From Laguncularia racemosa (Eukaryota > Streptophyta > Magnoliopsida > Myrtales > Combretaceae): DNA of 64,000 nt. The notes under the pieces are model-generated. The model searched no databases, was not told the DNA's origin, and saw only the letters and a program-made list of their open reading frames with translations. The position numbers and the translations under genes are program-made. The stretch covers positions 1,736,001 to 1,800,000 of the forward strand of contig JBBMOL010000018.1 of NCBI GenBank assembly GCA_037954665.1, read 5' to 3'. Below, one piece after another: positions 1 through 12,117 of this stretch (position 1 is its first letter; every line of letters starts with the position of its first letter).

Positions 1-963
1 TTTATCTTATTTTTTTTGTATTTATTTATTTATTTTACTTAGGTATTTATTTTATTAGAAATTTATAATCCTAAAAAATATAAATAATAATGTTAGGGTT
101 TTAATTAGTTTTTTTTAAATAGATATGTTTAGTTTAATATAAAAATAATAAAAAATAAAAAATAAAAGATAAAAAAATAATAAATAAATAATAATGAGAA
201 AAAATAAATAATAATTTTAAAATTAAATAATTAGTTAGGATAATAACAAGAATTAATAATAAATCATTTTATTACTTAGAAAAATCCTTTTTTTTCAAAA
301 TAAACCTGAAGTTGGTTTTTCTTAAATTAAATTTTTAGAAAAGAAAATAATAAAGCTTAGGCTTAGATTTTTTCCAAAAACCTTGAAAATGATAATAAAA
401 TGTAAACCTGGGGTATTTTCATAATTAAAACTTAAACCAATCCACTAAAACTTTTTTATAAAAAGCGAATTACGACTTGTTTGATCCTGAATAGCAGGTA
501 CCTATACACCCTTATGGGGTAGCTCTAAAAAGAAATAAAAAAAAATATTTTTCAAACCATTATCAACATAATTATTCTATCATTTTTAAATATGCTCTTG
601 TCTTATAAAATAATAATAAAGAAAAGATGTCGAGATATGATTCATATTTTAAAAGGATAAGGTGGTAACTTTAAGGTTTTAATAGGTTAACTCCCGAGTC
701 GAAAATCTCTGGTTTTTCTTTCTTTTTTTTTAAGTAAAAAGAGGAGATTATGTCAACCGGTTGTCTAAATTAGAATTAATCTGTTCAATTAATTCTAATT
801 TAATAATTTTTCCCAATTTCAGTTGGGTGGTGACTCCAAGCAAATAATAAAATTCCTAGTTCAAGTCGAGGATTTATATTAGGTGAGCATATGATCTAAT
901 GTAAATTGGATTAGGAATATAAATAAAAAATTAAAAAATTAGACTCGGCAATTTCTATTACGG
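1..963. other. AT-rich repeat-derived intergenic DNA
   Basis: No coding frame is supported. The stretch is mostly A/T runs. Around 820-845 there is a TGGTGACTCCAAG string of the kind often seen at the inner edge of plant Gypsy LTRs, so part of it may be an eroded LTR end. The junction at about 963/964 is where homology to the right-hand LTR of the neighbouring Gypsy element begins. Confidence 0.5.
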
Positions 964-2432
964 TCTCATCATATCTTATAATTTTTCCTATGGTACCTGT
1001 AACTAAAAAAGGTCCCACAAGGGGTAAGCTAATGCCTAACATTATGTATACTTACACAAACATATGCATGCCATGACAAAAACAATAATATATACATGAT
1101 GCAACATAATATTTATATACCATTTATTTATCTTTTACAATATTTAACCAACACATAGTTTCATCATCAAAATCATCATGCATCCTTACATATAACCGCA
1201 CAATCCTTTCACAAACAAATATATATATATATAACAGTGGCTACTCCCTATTATCCATGAATCCATAAGTCCTTTCACATACATGAATCCTTTCACTTAC
1301 TATCTGGATCATCTCGGTATACGACTCCTTTAGGGATAAAATTACATACCAATCATCAGGGTACCTCCCCAAGAACATTAATCCATACTTAGTTTCTTGG
1401 ATCTAACAATTCACAAACACAAGCTCAATAAATCATATTCATCATTTAGCATTATTAGTCCACATGCATTTCTAAACTAACAAGTACAAAACAACACACA
1501 TGATATACACGTATTTAGATTGCCAAATTTTATTTCCTCACACTTCTAAAATCTCACAAATCTTCCAAACCTATACATAATCTCAATTACATGATCTTAG
1601 AATTGTATCTCAACACATTAAAATGAAATGGATGCATTTTGACTCAATACAGCCATATTGAAGGCTGTGTAACTCGACACGAAGTAGTACCCAACCTTTT
1701 TTTTTTTTTTTTTTTATAGTTTGACACGGGGCAAGACATGGCTGTGTTGGGAGGTTATATATCTCTGTATATCGTATAGGTTTTAATACAGGATAAGACA
1801 TGGTCATTTTAGGAAGTCGTGTATCTTTTTATATAATCTGAGTTTAACATAAGGCAAGATACGACCGTGTTGGGAGGCCATGTAGGTTACTGTTCCTCGT
1901 AAACTCTCTTTTTCCAATTTGAAAATTCTCAATTCTTTCTATCCTAACCTAATTTTCGAAATAAATATGTTGAATTGACTCCAATTTATGCTATCATTAT
2001 CATATTACAAGAGATTTTGTACTTACTTGATTAGATTGCGACTTAAATCCTCAAATTGTATGTTCTTATGCTTGGTTCACCTTGTTCTTTGTCCCAAATC
2101 CTATTCACATGTCGCCAACCCATCCTAGTGCTATGAAGTCTCAATCATATACATGTATCTAGTGATTGAAATCCTTACCTGGTGGATTGGATCCACTTCT
2201 TACTAATTTTCCTTTTGGATTGCTTTGGGGTCCTTGAGAGTGTTTTTCTCTGGAATGGCGTTAGGGTTTTATAGCAACTAAAGGAAAAGTGTTAACATAG
2301 GTTAAAAGAAGTTTTATATACTTAGGCTGTGAATTGACCAAATTTCCCCTGCCTTGTTTTCTTAACTACTTCTTTAACCTTGGCTAAATATTTACAATAT
2401 TAATTATTTATATTAACATAAACATATATATT
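964..2432 (-). repeat. 3' LTR of Tekay-like element, truncated
   Basis: Collinear with 7617-9118: shared landmarks are CTCATCATA..TTATAATTT at the left edge, the TCGGTATACGACTCC block (about 1314 and 7991), the CACATGATATACACGTA block (about 1497 and 8173) and the end block ATAAACATATATATTTATAT (about 2417 and 9111). The first ~310 bp present in the right LTR (7300-7616) are missing, so the U5 end was lost or replaced. Between 1640 and 1890 it carries about three ~70-bp units with GACACGRCC/GGGAGGYCRTGTA motifs, interrupted by a T-run. Confidence 0.8.
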
Positions 2433-2436
2433 TATA

Positions 2437-2449
2437 TTTTCCCTTTCTT
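2437..2449 (-). other. Polypurine tract of Tekay-like element
   Basis: Plus-strand TTTTCCCTTTCTT directly beside the left LTR reads AAGAAAGGGAAAA on the element strand. It is the second-strand primer site expected immediately upstream of a 3' LTR and confirms minus-strand orientation. Confidence 0.6.
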
Positions 2450-2479
2450 ACAAGAATTTTCATCTTAAAAAATTACCTT

Positions 2480-3900
2480 GATCATGGAAGAGTTATGGAT
2501 ATCTTCTTTTCATTTCTTCTTCCAACTCCTAAGTTACCTCTCTTTCTATTTGGTTGATCCATTGTACTTTGACATACTTGATAATCCATCTTCTCATAAT
2601 ATGTTCTTTAGTGTCCATAATTTTACAAATCTCTCTACTGTAGTGACGTTTGGCTGCACTTGTAGAGTTTCTAGTGTAATGATCTGGTTTGGGTTGGGTA
2701 CATATTTCCTAAACATGGAAATATGTAATACCCAACCATATTTGGTGGTAATTCTAGTCTGTATGCTACCGGTCCAATTCTTTTTAGGACTTCAAAGGGT
2801 CCCATATATCTAAGGTTCGATTTCCCTCTAAGTCTAAATCTTACTATTCCTTTTATAGGCGAGACCTTCAATAAAACATGATCTCCTACTTGGAACTCTA
2901 ATGGGCGTCTCCTCTTGTCTGCATATGACCTCTGACAACTTTGGGCCGACTGCATTCTCTGCTTGATCAACTTCACCTTGTCCACTACATCTTGTACTAA
3001 TTCAAGTCCCAATACTTGTTTCTCACCCACTTCATCTCAGTGTAAAGCCAATCAACACTTTCTTCCATACAATGCTTCATACAGTGCCATTTAGATGGTA
3101 GCATAAAAACTATTATTGTAAGTAAACTCTACTAAGGGTAGGTATTTATCCCAATTTCCAACAAAATCTAATATACATATCTTCTAATATCTGAATAGTT
3201 TGCTCTTATTGGCTATCCATCTATAGGTGAAAAGCTATCCAAGAGCCTTGTGCAAATTGTTTCAAAATCTCCCTACAAATCGGGTATCTCTATTTGATAC
3301 TATAGAGATTGGTACTCTATGCAACCTCATAATCTCTTTAATATAAATTTGTGTCAGCTTCTCAAGTTTATACCCAGTGCCTATAGGTATGAAATGAGTA
3401 GATTTTATAAGCCAGTTCATAATCACCTATATAGTGTCCAACTTACTCATAGATCAAGTTAATGCTACGACAATGTCCATGGTCACACCCTTTCATTTCC
3501 ACTCTGGTATAGGTAAAGGTTGAAACATACTAGTGGGTCTTTGATGTTCTATCTTTACTTGTTAGCATGTCAAGCACTTCGATACATAATCTACAATTTC
3601 CCTATTCATGGTCCTTTACCAATAATAGCACTTTAGATCCTTATATATTTTAGTACTCTTATGGTGAATGGAGTATCTAGAATAATGTGTCTCCTTCAAT
3701 ATTTCATCCTTTAGTTCATCTACACTTAGCATACATAACCTATGATGGTACCTCAATACTTCCTCTTCATCTTCATTGAATTCTATAACTTTTCTATCCT
3801 CGATTCTCTTCTTAGTCTCCTGTATCCTCACATTATTAGTTTGTGCAAATTTTATTCTATTCATTAACACTAATGTATATGTAAGCTGGCTAGTCTAGCT
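2480..3900 (-). pseudogene. Integrase and chromodomain remnant (Tekay-like)
   Basis: On the minus strand, 3616-3870 carries a decayed integrase zinc-binding segment and flanking residues. 2671-3030 carries the integrase C-terminus with AQSCQRSYADKRRRPLEFQVGDHV-type sequence and a GPF module (MGPFEVLKRIGPVAYRLELPP-like). Beyond a frameshift, about 2480-2610 encodes the second half of a chromodomain ending in an ELEEEMKRRYP-like tail; its conserved Trp codon now reads TAG and a Tyr codon TAA. The catalytic core between 3030 and 3600 is heavily scrambled. Not functional; kept as evidence of lineage. Confidence 0.75.
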
Positions 3901-4079
3901 CTGATCTCTAGAGTCACAATCTTCACATCTAATTTCTACATATCTTTCAATATCTTCTTTTGAGTTGTGATCAAAGTTATCAAGTTACCATACTTCTTCT
4001 TGTTGAGTGCATCAGTAACCATAATCGCCTTCCCAAGATGGTACTGAATTTCTAAATTAGAGTCCTTTATCAATTCTAA

Positions 4080-5860
4080 TCAGTGTCTCTACCTCATATG
4101 TAGCTCCTTCTAGGTAAAGAGGCACTTGAGGATCTTGTGATTTGTGAATACTCTACACTTCTCCCCATACAAGTAGTGTCTCTATAATTTGAGTGCAAAT
4201 ATAACAACTGCTAATTTCAGATCATGTGTCGGGTAGTTCTTCCCATAGGGCTTCAACTGCTTAGATGCATATGTTATCACCCTCTTGTTTTGCATCAATA
4301 CACACTTGAGTCCTTGAATGGACACATCATTATACACCACAAATTCTTCACCATTGATTGGTAGGGCAAGCGCTGGTGTAGAAGTCAATTTCTCCTTCAG
4401 TGTTGTGAAGTTTGCTTCACATCTACCATCTCATACACATTTTATTCCTTTTTGAGTTAATTTAGTTAAAGGGATTTCCAGCTTAGGGAATCCTTCTACA
4501 AATCTTTTGTAGTATCCTATTAACCTTAAAAAGCTTTTAATTTCTATTACAATCTTCGGTTTGGGCCATTCATTCACAACCCTCATCTTTTCAGGACCTA
4601 CTGCTAGCCCATCCTTATTGATCACATGTTTTAAAAATATTACTTGCTTTAGCCAGAATTTGCACTCTTAAACTTAGCGTACGATTTCTTTGCCTGTAGT
4701 CTGCTCAATACTACCCTTAAGTACTGCTCATGATCTTCCTTACTCCTAAAGTATATCAGAATGTCATCTATGAATACAATAACAAACTTATCTAAATATT
4801 CCTTGAATACCAGGTTCATTAAGTCCATGAAGGCTGTTGGTGCATTTGTGAGTCTAAATGGCATTACTTGGAAGTCATAATACCCGTATCTAGTTCTAAA
4901 CGCAGTTTTCTAGATGCCTTCCTCCCTAATTCTCAGTTGATGGTACCTAGATCTTAAGTTTATTTTTGAGAAAAGTTGAGCTCCTTACAACTAATCAATC
5001 ATGTCATCAATCCTTAAAAGAGGGTACTTATTTTTAATGATGACCCTATTTAACTCCTGGTAGTCTATATATAATCGCATGCTATTGTGTTTTTTCTTCA
5101 CAAATAGTATAGGTGTACCTTAAGGTGAGACACTAGTCTAATGAACTTCTTGTCTAGCAATTATTGTATCTAATCATTTAGTTTTTTTTTTTTTTTCTAG
5201 TTATGTAGGTGCCATACGATATGGGGCTTTGGATATGGGAGCTATACTAGGTACTACATCTATTCTAAACTCAATCTCCCTTATTAGAGGTAAACCTAGC
5301 ATATCATTTAGAAATACTCCAATAAACTCCTTTACTACCCTTACTCTATCAATCTTCATCACATCTTCAACCTCAACTACTACTAAAGCCATCATACTTT
5401 TACCGTACGGTTCATATGTAGGTATTCTTGTTGGCCTATGTGCTTCTAACTAGAAACTAAACTATTCTCCTTCTAGTGTATTGAAATGAATGGTCATATC
5501 ATGACAATCAATGGTTGCATGATATTTAATTAGCCAATCCATTTCCAAAATTACATCAAAATCTGTTATGTTTAACACCAAAATATTTGTAACCAACACT
5601 TTACCCTAAACCTCTATATAAACCTTACTATAGGTTTTATTTAATCATCTACCCACACCCATTGGTGTATTTAAATTCAATACATCACTTAATACCGTAG
5701 TACATACATCATGTCTACTTCTAAATGCACCAGATATACATGAAAGTTTTGCATTAGTATCAAATAAAACATACGCTTTAGCAAAATGTACTAATAGTGT
5801 ACCTGCTAAGGTCTCTATATATAGAGTGTCTTGTTACTATAAAGTGAATACTTGGGCTAG
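4080..5860 (-). pseudogene. Protease, reverse transcriptase and RNase H remnant (Tekay-like)
   Basis: Fragments in element order: a protease tail near 5480-5580 (VILEMDWLIKYHATIDCH-like); the RT N-terminus at 5201-5395 (REIEFRIDVVPSIAPISKAPYRMAPT-like, preceding the palm); the RT palm at 4649-4864 with MPFRLTNAPTAF and the catalytic motif as FIDDIL; the connection domain at 4431-4625 (SFLRLIGYYKRFV); and RNase H at 4182-4388 (YASKQLKPYGKNYPTHDLKLAVV). Only short open stretches survive between stops, so no product is expected. The domain order is standard for Ty3/Gypsy. Confidence 0.85.
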
Positions 5861-5899
5861 TGCCCTTTGCCTTGGCCTTACATGCTAAGGCCCACCATT

Positions 5900-6953
5900 A
5901 TTGTTCCCAACCTAATTTCTCCCTGTTAGTGCTAGTTGTACATTTCGTCCTCTATTGTTTGGGTAATCAATCATTATGTAACTCCATTGTTTACAAGAGA
6001 AACAAAATGCTAGAGGTATTGATCTCTCCATATGGGTTTTGTTGTTGTGCCCTATCTTTTTACATGAAAAACAGGTACCTTCTAGCCATTTACATTCATT
6101 CAACTCATATAACCCATAACATCTTTCCCATTTGTTTCCTTGACCCATGTGTGAGGTCCTAGCTTAAAATATGGGGTCTTTTACCCTTCTCTTGAATCAC
6201 AACACCCTAGGTAGGTTTTTTCCTTAGTACCATTTTGGTTCCTAGAGTCCTCATCTCGTATGTCCTTTTATGACTCTATTATAAGAGTTTAGCTTTGTTC
6301 ACAACTTCTTAGTACGTGTTTAGATGGAAGGTAACCACTTTATGTTGTAAGGTAGGTTTCAGCCCTAACACAAATCGATAAGCATTGATTTCTCATCAAC
6401 TCTAAAGGCAGGTGGCATAAACTTCATCAAACGATTGAGTTCTACCCTATATTCATCTATTGACCTCTTCCCTTGATAGCAGTTGTAGTATACTACCTGC
6501 ATCTTGTCTCTAATGGTGCTCAGGAAATATTGCTCATGCAGCATATCCTTAAACTTATCCCATGTAATAACACCCATGGTGAGTCTGGAAACACTTAACC
6601 ACTATTCAGAAGCCAAGCCCCTCAACATATATACTACCTACTTCACCTTCTTATCTTCAGGTGTTCCTAACACTCTAAAAGTATTTTCCAGCTCATTGAC
6701 CCACTACTTAGCATTCAGTGGATTGTCAACCTTAGACTTGAATTTTGACAAAACGATCCAAACCTACTTGCTTAGTTAGCCTCTATCCAATCTCCCCCAT
6801 CATCTGTGCTTATCTCGCATTCAACACTTGCAGCTCTTATATTTGTTGTTGTTGCTATACCACTACTCCCACTAGAGTGTTAACGGCCTCTAGCATTTGG
6901 GCAGCATTGACTTCATTCCCTCCTCGTCCATGTTAAGGAGGTCTGGGTGGCAT
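5900..6953 (-). pseudogene. Gag remnant (Tekay-like)
   Basis: Probable original start is the minus-strand ATG at 6953, beginning MPPRPP. 6365-6577 encodes a retrotransposon Gag segment (TWDKFKDMLHEQYF..QGKRSIDEYRVELNRL). 5912-6148 holds decayed zinc-knuckle pieces (CFSCKKIGHNNKTH and CFSCKQWSYIMIDYP) in which one or more Cys/His ligands are lost. Several in-frame stops and frame changes separate them. It once packaged element RNA; it is now a ghost. Confidence 0.75.
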
Positions 6954-7284
6954 TTTGTTATTAGGAGCATCACCTCTAACTCTTAAGGATGATCTTAGTC
7001 TTAAGATTCTCCTTAGCATTCTACAAAATACATTACCATAGTGAGGAAAGATATAAAAATATATATACATCCCTCAGAGTATAGAATATTTTAAAATAAC
7101 ATTTTAAATATTACTAAAGCGAATCACTAATCAGTAATATCAGTCTCGTTTACTAACCACTCTCATCATGTACCATCATCTCATAGATTCAATGCCTAAT
7201 TTATCTAAGATCACAACTTACTTTCTACTATTTGAAACTTATTCCTATTGATTCTCACCTAGTTCTAAGGATCACCAAACCTAG

Positions 7285-7296
7285 GCTCTAATAATA
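7285..7296 (-). other. Decayed tRNA-Met primer-binding site
   Basis: Plus-strand GCTCTAATAATA matches 9 of 12 positions of the complement of the usual plant primer site TGGTATCAGAGC. It sits a few bases left of the right LTR, as expected for a minus-strand element. Confidence 0.6.
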
Positions 7297-7299
7297 CTT

Positions 7300-7867
7300 A
7301 AATTATAATACCTCGGAACCTAGGAACACTACGACTAGCCACATGTCCTCATTATGTAAAGACACATAAAGATTCAGATACTGCAATTCTCCAAACATTA
7401 ATCTTCAAATATTCAAAATGATAAATAAACTCTTCCATTTGTTACAATGGAAACATTCATGAATTCAAACACTACAACTTTTAGAAGAAAACATATGTCT
7501 CCAAAACATAATTCATATTCAATCTCCTTAATTACATACAATGGAAGCTTTCAACAACTTAAATAACATAAGAGTCTAAAATCACAATTACACATTCTCC
7601 TCAATGTCCTAAATAAGGGTCTCATCATACCTTATAATTTCTCCTATGGCAACTGCAACTAAAAAAGGTTCCACGATGGGTGAGCTAATACCTAGCACTA
7701 TGTATATCCATACACATATACACATGCCATGATAGAAACAATAACACATACATGATGCAAAATTATATTCACACCATTTACTTATCTTTCACAATATTTA
7801 ACTGGCACACAGTCTTATCATTAGAATCATCAAACATCCTTACACATAACTGCAGAATCTTTCTACA

Positions 7868-7905
<38 letters not shown>

Positions 7906-9118
7906 ATGGGGAGTATCTATTGTTTATGAATCCATGAGTCCTTTCACAATCTCTTTCCATAATATTCTTCCACATATTACCTGAATTGTCTCGGTATACG
8001 ACTCCACTAGGGATAACATCACATATTGACAATCAGAGTATCAGCCCAAGAACACTAACCACATTTGGTTTCTCATACTCAGCAATTCACAAACATAAGC
8101 ACAATCAACCATATTCATCATTCAACATTATGAGTCCACACGCATTTCTAAACTAAGAAGCACAAAACAACACACATGATATACACGTACTTAAATTGCC
8201 AAATTTGATTTTCTCACACTTTTACAATCTCACAAATCCTCTAAATAGATACATAATCTCAATTATATGATTTTAGAATTGTATCTCAATACATTAAAAT
8301 GAAATGGATATGTTTCAACTTAACATAACCATGTTAAAGGTCGTATAACTCGACATGGGGATAGTACATGGCTATGCTAGAGGTCATATACCTTTCTATT
8401 TGTTTTATGGCTTAGCATGGGGTGAGACACAATCATGTTGGGAGGCCATGTATCTCCTTATATAGTTTGGGTATTAACACAATGCAAGACACGACCATTT
8501 TGGGAGGTCGTGTATCTTTCTATATAGTCTGGGTTTAATATGGGGTGAGACACAACCATGTTAGGAGGCCATGTAGGTTACCGTTCCTTGCAAACTTCCT
8601 TTTTTTAATTCAAAATTTCTCATTTTTTTTCTACCCTAACCTAATTTTCTAAATAAATATGTCGAATTGACTCCAATTTATGCTATCTTTATCATATTAC
8701 AAGGAATTTTGTACTTACTTGATTGGATTGTGATTTAAATCCTCGGATTGTTTGTTCCTTTGCTTATTTCACCTCGTTCTTTGCCCCAAATCCTATTCAC
8801 ATGTTGCCAACCTATCTTAGTGCTATGAAATCACAATCATATACATGTATTTAGTGATTGAAATCCTTACCTAGTTGAATGGATTCTCTTCCTACCAATT
8901 TTTCTTTTAGATTTCTTTAGGGTCCTTGAGAGTGTTTTTCTCTAGAATGGCATTAGGGTTTTGTAGCAACTAAGGGAAAAGAATCAACCTAAGTCAAAAG
9001 AGAGTTTATATTCTTATGCTGTGAATTGACCAAATTGCCTCTACTTTGTTATCCTGACTACCTCTTTAACCTCGGCTAAATATTTACAATATTAATTATT
9101 TAGGTTGACATAAACATA
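7300..9118 (-). repeat. 5' LTR of Tekay-like element
   Basis: About 1.8 kb. From 7617 rightward it is collinear with 964-2432, and the 7300-7616 part is unique to this copy. It includes a (TA)15 run at 7873-7902 and, at 8310-8575, three to four ~70-bp degenerate units with GACACRACCATGTTGGGAGGCCATGTA-type motifs. The two LTRs differ at many positions and by indels, indicating an old insertion. The solo LTR at 17540-19560 is a reverse-oriented relative. Confidence 0.8.
7873..7902. repeat. (TA)n microsatellite within LTR
   Basis: About fifteen TA dinucleotides. The small open frames crossing it on both strands (IYIYIY) are artefacts. Confidence 0.9.
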
Positions 9119-10084
9119 TATATTTATATATATATGTCCAGATATTTACATAATATATATGCATATATTAGATAAATAAATATTTATTATATATTTGTCA
9201 TATATGTTTTTTGTATATATATGTTATATAGTTTTATAATTCATATGTTAGTAAAATATACATATGTTATTATTATGTATGAACTGATACATATAATATA
9301 TCTATTTAAATTATATATTTATTATGTATAAGATACACACACACACACATACACACACGCATGCACACACATTATATCTATAATTTATATTTAAATACAA
9401 CCTATATATAATTATATATATATTATTAGTCATTTATTATTAACAAGGTCATTGGTCGAATCTGGGATATGTTTATGAGATTTGTTTAATAAATGGGTTT
9501 ATAAACAATTTTGCGGATTAAATCTAATTTTAGGTACAAATTTTACCTTGTTTAAATGGTTTTGACTTATTTGGATCTCATGTTGATTTTTTTCATGTAC
9601 AAACCCATTTATAATCATGCCGTGTCATGTTTAAGTTCATGAGTCATGTCCTAAATTGCCAACCCTACTTGGGATAGTATTAGGATAAGTCGCATATTGG
9701 CAACTTATTACTAACTTTTAAATACATGGACCTAAACATAAATCATTACCAACTTTTTTGCCAACTTTCAAATACTTGTATCAAAAAGTAATTACTTCTA
9801 TTAAAAAAAAATACAATTGAGACTTTAAAATAAGTCTCTAGTATGTGAATTATTCTAATAATTTATCACTAAAAACTATCACCTAGATCTTAAAAGGTCT
9901 ATATTAAAAATCTTTTATAAAATAGGCAATTTAAACACTCCAAATATGATTCTCAAGAATTCATGATCATAAATATGCATCTGTTAATAGATTTATTCTA
10001 ATTAGAGTTATAAGTTATATAAGCATGTTTAGGTTTACTCAAAATCTTTAGCTTAAAGGAAGGAGATGTGGTTGTTGTAAGCAT
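9119..10084. other. AT-rich intergenic DNA with microsatellites and a dispersed repeat
   Basis: 9120-9430 is TA-rich and holds an interrupted (AC)n run at about 9331-9370. 9440-9680 resembles 48860-49065: both end in AAATTGCYARCCYTACTTGG, and the GGGTTTATAAAC/GGCAATTT style also recurs near 39640-39800. I take these as members of a small non-autonomous repeat family, class unknown. 9680-10084 shows nothing further. Confidence 0.45.
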
Positions 10085-10305
10085 ATCAGTATTGGTTCAA
10101 ATGTAAGGGTCATGTGCATGCTGTATAATCCCCGTGCTACACATGGCCTTAAAGAAGTGACATATAAGAGAATGATTAGGGGTAAATAGGATAAGGACGA
10201 GGAGTAAGCAGTCTCAATAGACTCGAATACTTCAATGACTATAACAATGGTGAGAAATGAAATGTTCTTCACTAAATTGTTGATTTGATCTTTTGGGAGA
10301 GTAAT
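10085..10305 (+). repeat. Direct repeat copy 1 (unknown family)
   Basis: Shares long stretches with 10979-11205, from GGTTCAAATGTAAGGGTCATRTGCATG to CTTCACTAAATTG and beyond, same orientation, about 0.9 kb apart. In the plus frame both copies read GSNVRV.CML and end ..RGK then a stop, so a short coding origin is possible, but I do not recognise it. Confidence 0.7.
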
Positions 10306-10978
10306 CTAGTAGAGTAATAGTGTTTATTGTTTCCTACTTCCATTGTTTTGCTAATTTATTTCATTATTTTGGTAATGTTACTATTATTAGCCTTAGGGAT
10401 TCATATAAAAATGTTGTAAAAACACTTTTAAACTTTTTTTTGGAGAATTAATTACTTTCTTGAGGATTTACTCAAACCCTTCTTGTTCTTATCAACATAT
10501 TGGTTGTGGCGAACATCTATTTAATCTATTTGTGCATAATATCGTCTAGGTTAAACACTAGTTTAATTTCTCTTGGTGTGTAATATCATAGAGAGATTAT
10601 TCATATCCTGTATCACAAAATGTAAGTGGATTATATATTTTCTAGCACCAAAATGTTGAATAAGGTTTAATTCATTTCATTACTTTCTTTTCTACATTGT
10701 TTACCACTCTTTTTTTTCTTTTTTCTTTTTTCTTTTTAAAATTTCTCATTCTATTATTCTTATTCCCTTCTCTCTTTTTTTCTTCCTCTTTTATCTCATT
10801 CATTCTTATTGTTTCTCATCATCATTTTTCTTTCACTCATTGTTTCTTCAAACTCTTGTATATCCATCTTCCCTTCATGGCCTCCATATATTTACATTTT
10901 CCTTCATCTCTCATTCATCGTCCAACCCCTCATACATTCACCTTCACATATTTTTCCCAATGGAGTCATCAAAATATA
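10306..10978. other. Intergenic DNA with pyrimidine-rich tract
   Basis: 10700-10860 is a T/C-rich run (TTTCTTTTTTC type) that gives spurious open frames. No gene signal. Confidence 0.5.
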
Positions 10979-11205
10979 AGTGTATGGGTTCAAATGTAAG
11001 GGTCATATGCATGTTGCATAATCTTTGTATTATACATGGTTTTAGAGAAGTGACGCATAGAAGGATGATTAGAGGTAAGTAGAACAGAGAGGAGAAGCAA
11101 GCTATCTCAATAGGTTCAAATGCTTCAACGACAATAGCAACGGTGAGAAGTGAGATGCTCTTCACTAAATTGTAAATTTGGTCTTTTGAGAAAAGTAACG
11201 TTATT
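10979..11205 (+). repeat. Direct repeat copy 2 (unknown family)
   Basis: Second copy of the 10085-10305 repeat. An ATG at about 10961 precedes it (MESSKYKCMGSNVRV, then CMLHNLCI and a stop after RGK). CMLHNLCI faintly recalls the LHN segment of Harbinger-type nucleases, but no DDE context is present, so I leave it unassigned. Confidence 0.65.
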
Positions 11206-11818
11206 TCTCCCAAAATTGTTTCTCTCGAATTGAGAGTAACTTAGGTATTTATAAAGTTTTTTTGCCGATATCTTCTGTTAGATGATAATGATAATCAATG
11301 GTTGAAATACATGCTTCTTCAACTGATTTTGTATGGGCTTTTCTTGCACACATACTTGTTAGAGATTTTCTTTAGTATAGGAGTCTCATTAAAAAAAGTT
11401 GGTATTAAATTGGCTAATTCAATGGGCTTTACTTTAGTCCCACAATGTCAAATCTCTTCTAATCATTTCATTTTTCATGAGTTGGACTCTTTGACCTTAT
11501 TACTTTAATTTAAAAACTTAAATCCATTTATTTATTGAGCTCAAATCTATTATTAGATTTAGCTCTTTATATTTGTTATATTTGTAAGCCAAAAAGGAAA
11601 GTTGAACAAGCCATATAATCGGTTTATGTGAGAGGGACAAATGTTAAGACGATTTTCATATAATGGTAATTTAAAAAAAAAATTATAATATTTGTGCAAC
11701 AGGGTGTATGCATATTCTCATTGAATATATTTTGCTATCGTATAGACTCGATATGAAATTTTAAGAAGTGGAAATGCGATAAGCATTAAAAAGAAGCTTC
11801 AGTATGACATAGGCGGCA
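11206..11818. other. Intergenic DNA, nothing recognised
   Basis: AT-rich, no motif or conserved frame seen. Confidence 0.4.
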
Positions 11819-11917
11819 ATGGCACGGGTGGCGAGGCAAGGCAAAGCCAAAGAAGCACCAAGCGGCAAGTTGGACTCTAAATATCGTGGGACGTATGTAA
11901 AATGGTTTGATCGATAA
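11819..11917 (+). CDS. Orphan 32-codon ORF in a locally GC-richer patch (doubtful)
   Basis: A short frame starting MARVARQGKAKEAPSG and ending YVKWFDR then TAA. It lies in one of the few GC-richer patches of the region (about 11800-12110). No signal peptide, membrane segment or recognisable family. The following 150 bp also stays relatively GC-rich in another frame, so this could be a fragment of a host exon or of a mobile element. I would not treat it as a confirmed gene. Confidence 0.15.
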   Translation: MARVARQGKAKEAPSGKLDSKYRGTYVKWFDR

Positions 11918-12117
11918 CCTTTATTCTGCCTCTTTTCTATGGTGTTGGTATTATGTGGAGACTCGGTCCACGCCAAAGAGAATTCTTAATGTTATTTCAG
12001 GGTTCACTGGTGCAAAGCTTAAGGTCTTACAAGACGTCGAGTTTGAATGCCTAAGAAATATCTGGTGCCACAATCTGGGGGAAAACTTGCTGCAGACTCA
12101 TAGTATATTTGTTTGAA

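Larger units (their letters stand above)
964..9118 (-). mobile_element. Degenerate Ty3/Gypsy retrotransposon, Tekay/Del-like chromovirus
   Basis: Two long direct repeats (964-2432 and 7300-9118) flank a 4.9-kb interior that, read on the minus strand, holds gag, protease, reverse transcriptase, RNase H, integrase and chromodomain remnants in that order. A decayed tRNA-Met PBS lies beside the right LTR and a polypurine tract beside the left LTR, which fixes the orientation. The integrase C-terminus (SPIKGI..F then GPFEVL..GPVAYRLELPP) and a following chromodomain are typical of the Tekay/Del lineage. Every domain is broken by stops and frameshifts and the left LTR lacks about 310 bp of its U5 side, so this is an old, dead copy. 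No TSD is recognisable. Confidence 0.85.

Noticed and set aside
10697..10999. 100-codon Phe/Ser/Leu-rich frame
   Set aside because: Caused by a T/C-rich tract; no membrane-protein pattern beyond composition. The same applies to 60679-60870 (minus) and 61330-61545 (plus).
10979..11082. CMLHNLCI as evidence for a Harbinger transposase
   Set aside because: One short LHN-like word without DDE residues, TIRs or a 3-bp TSD is not enough. Left as an unassigned repeat.
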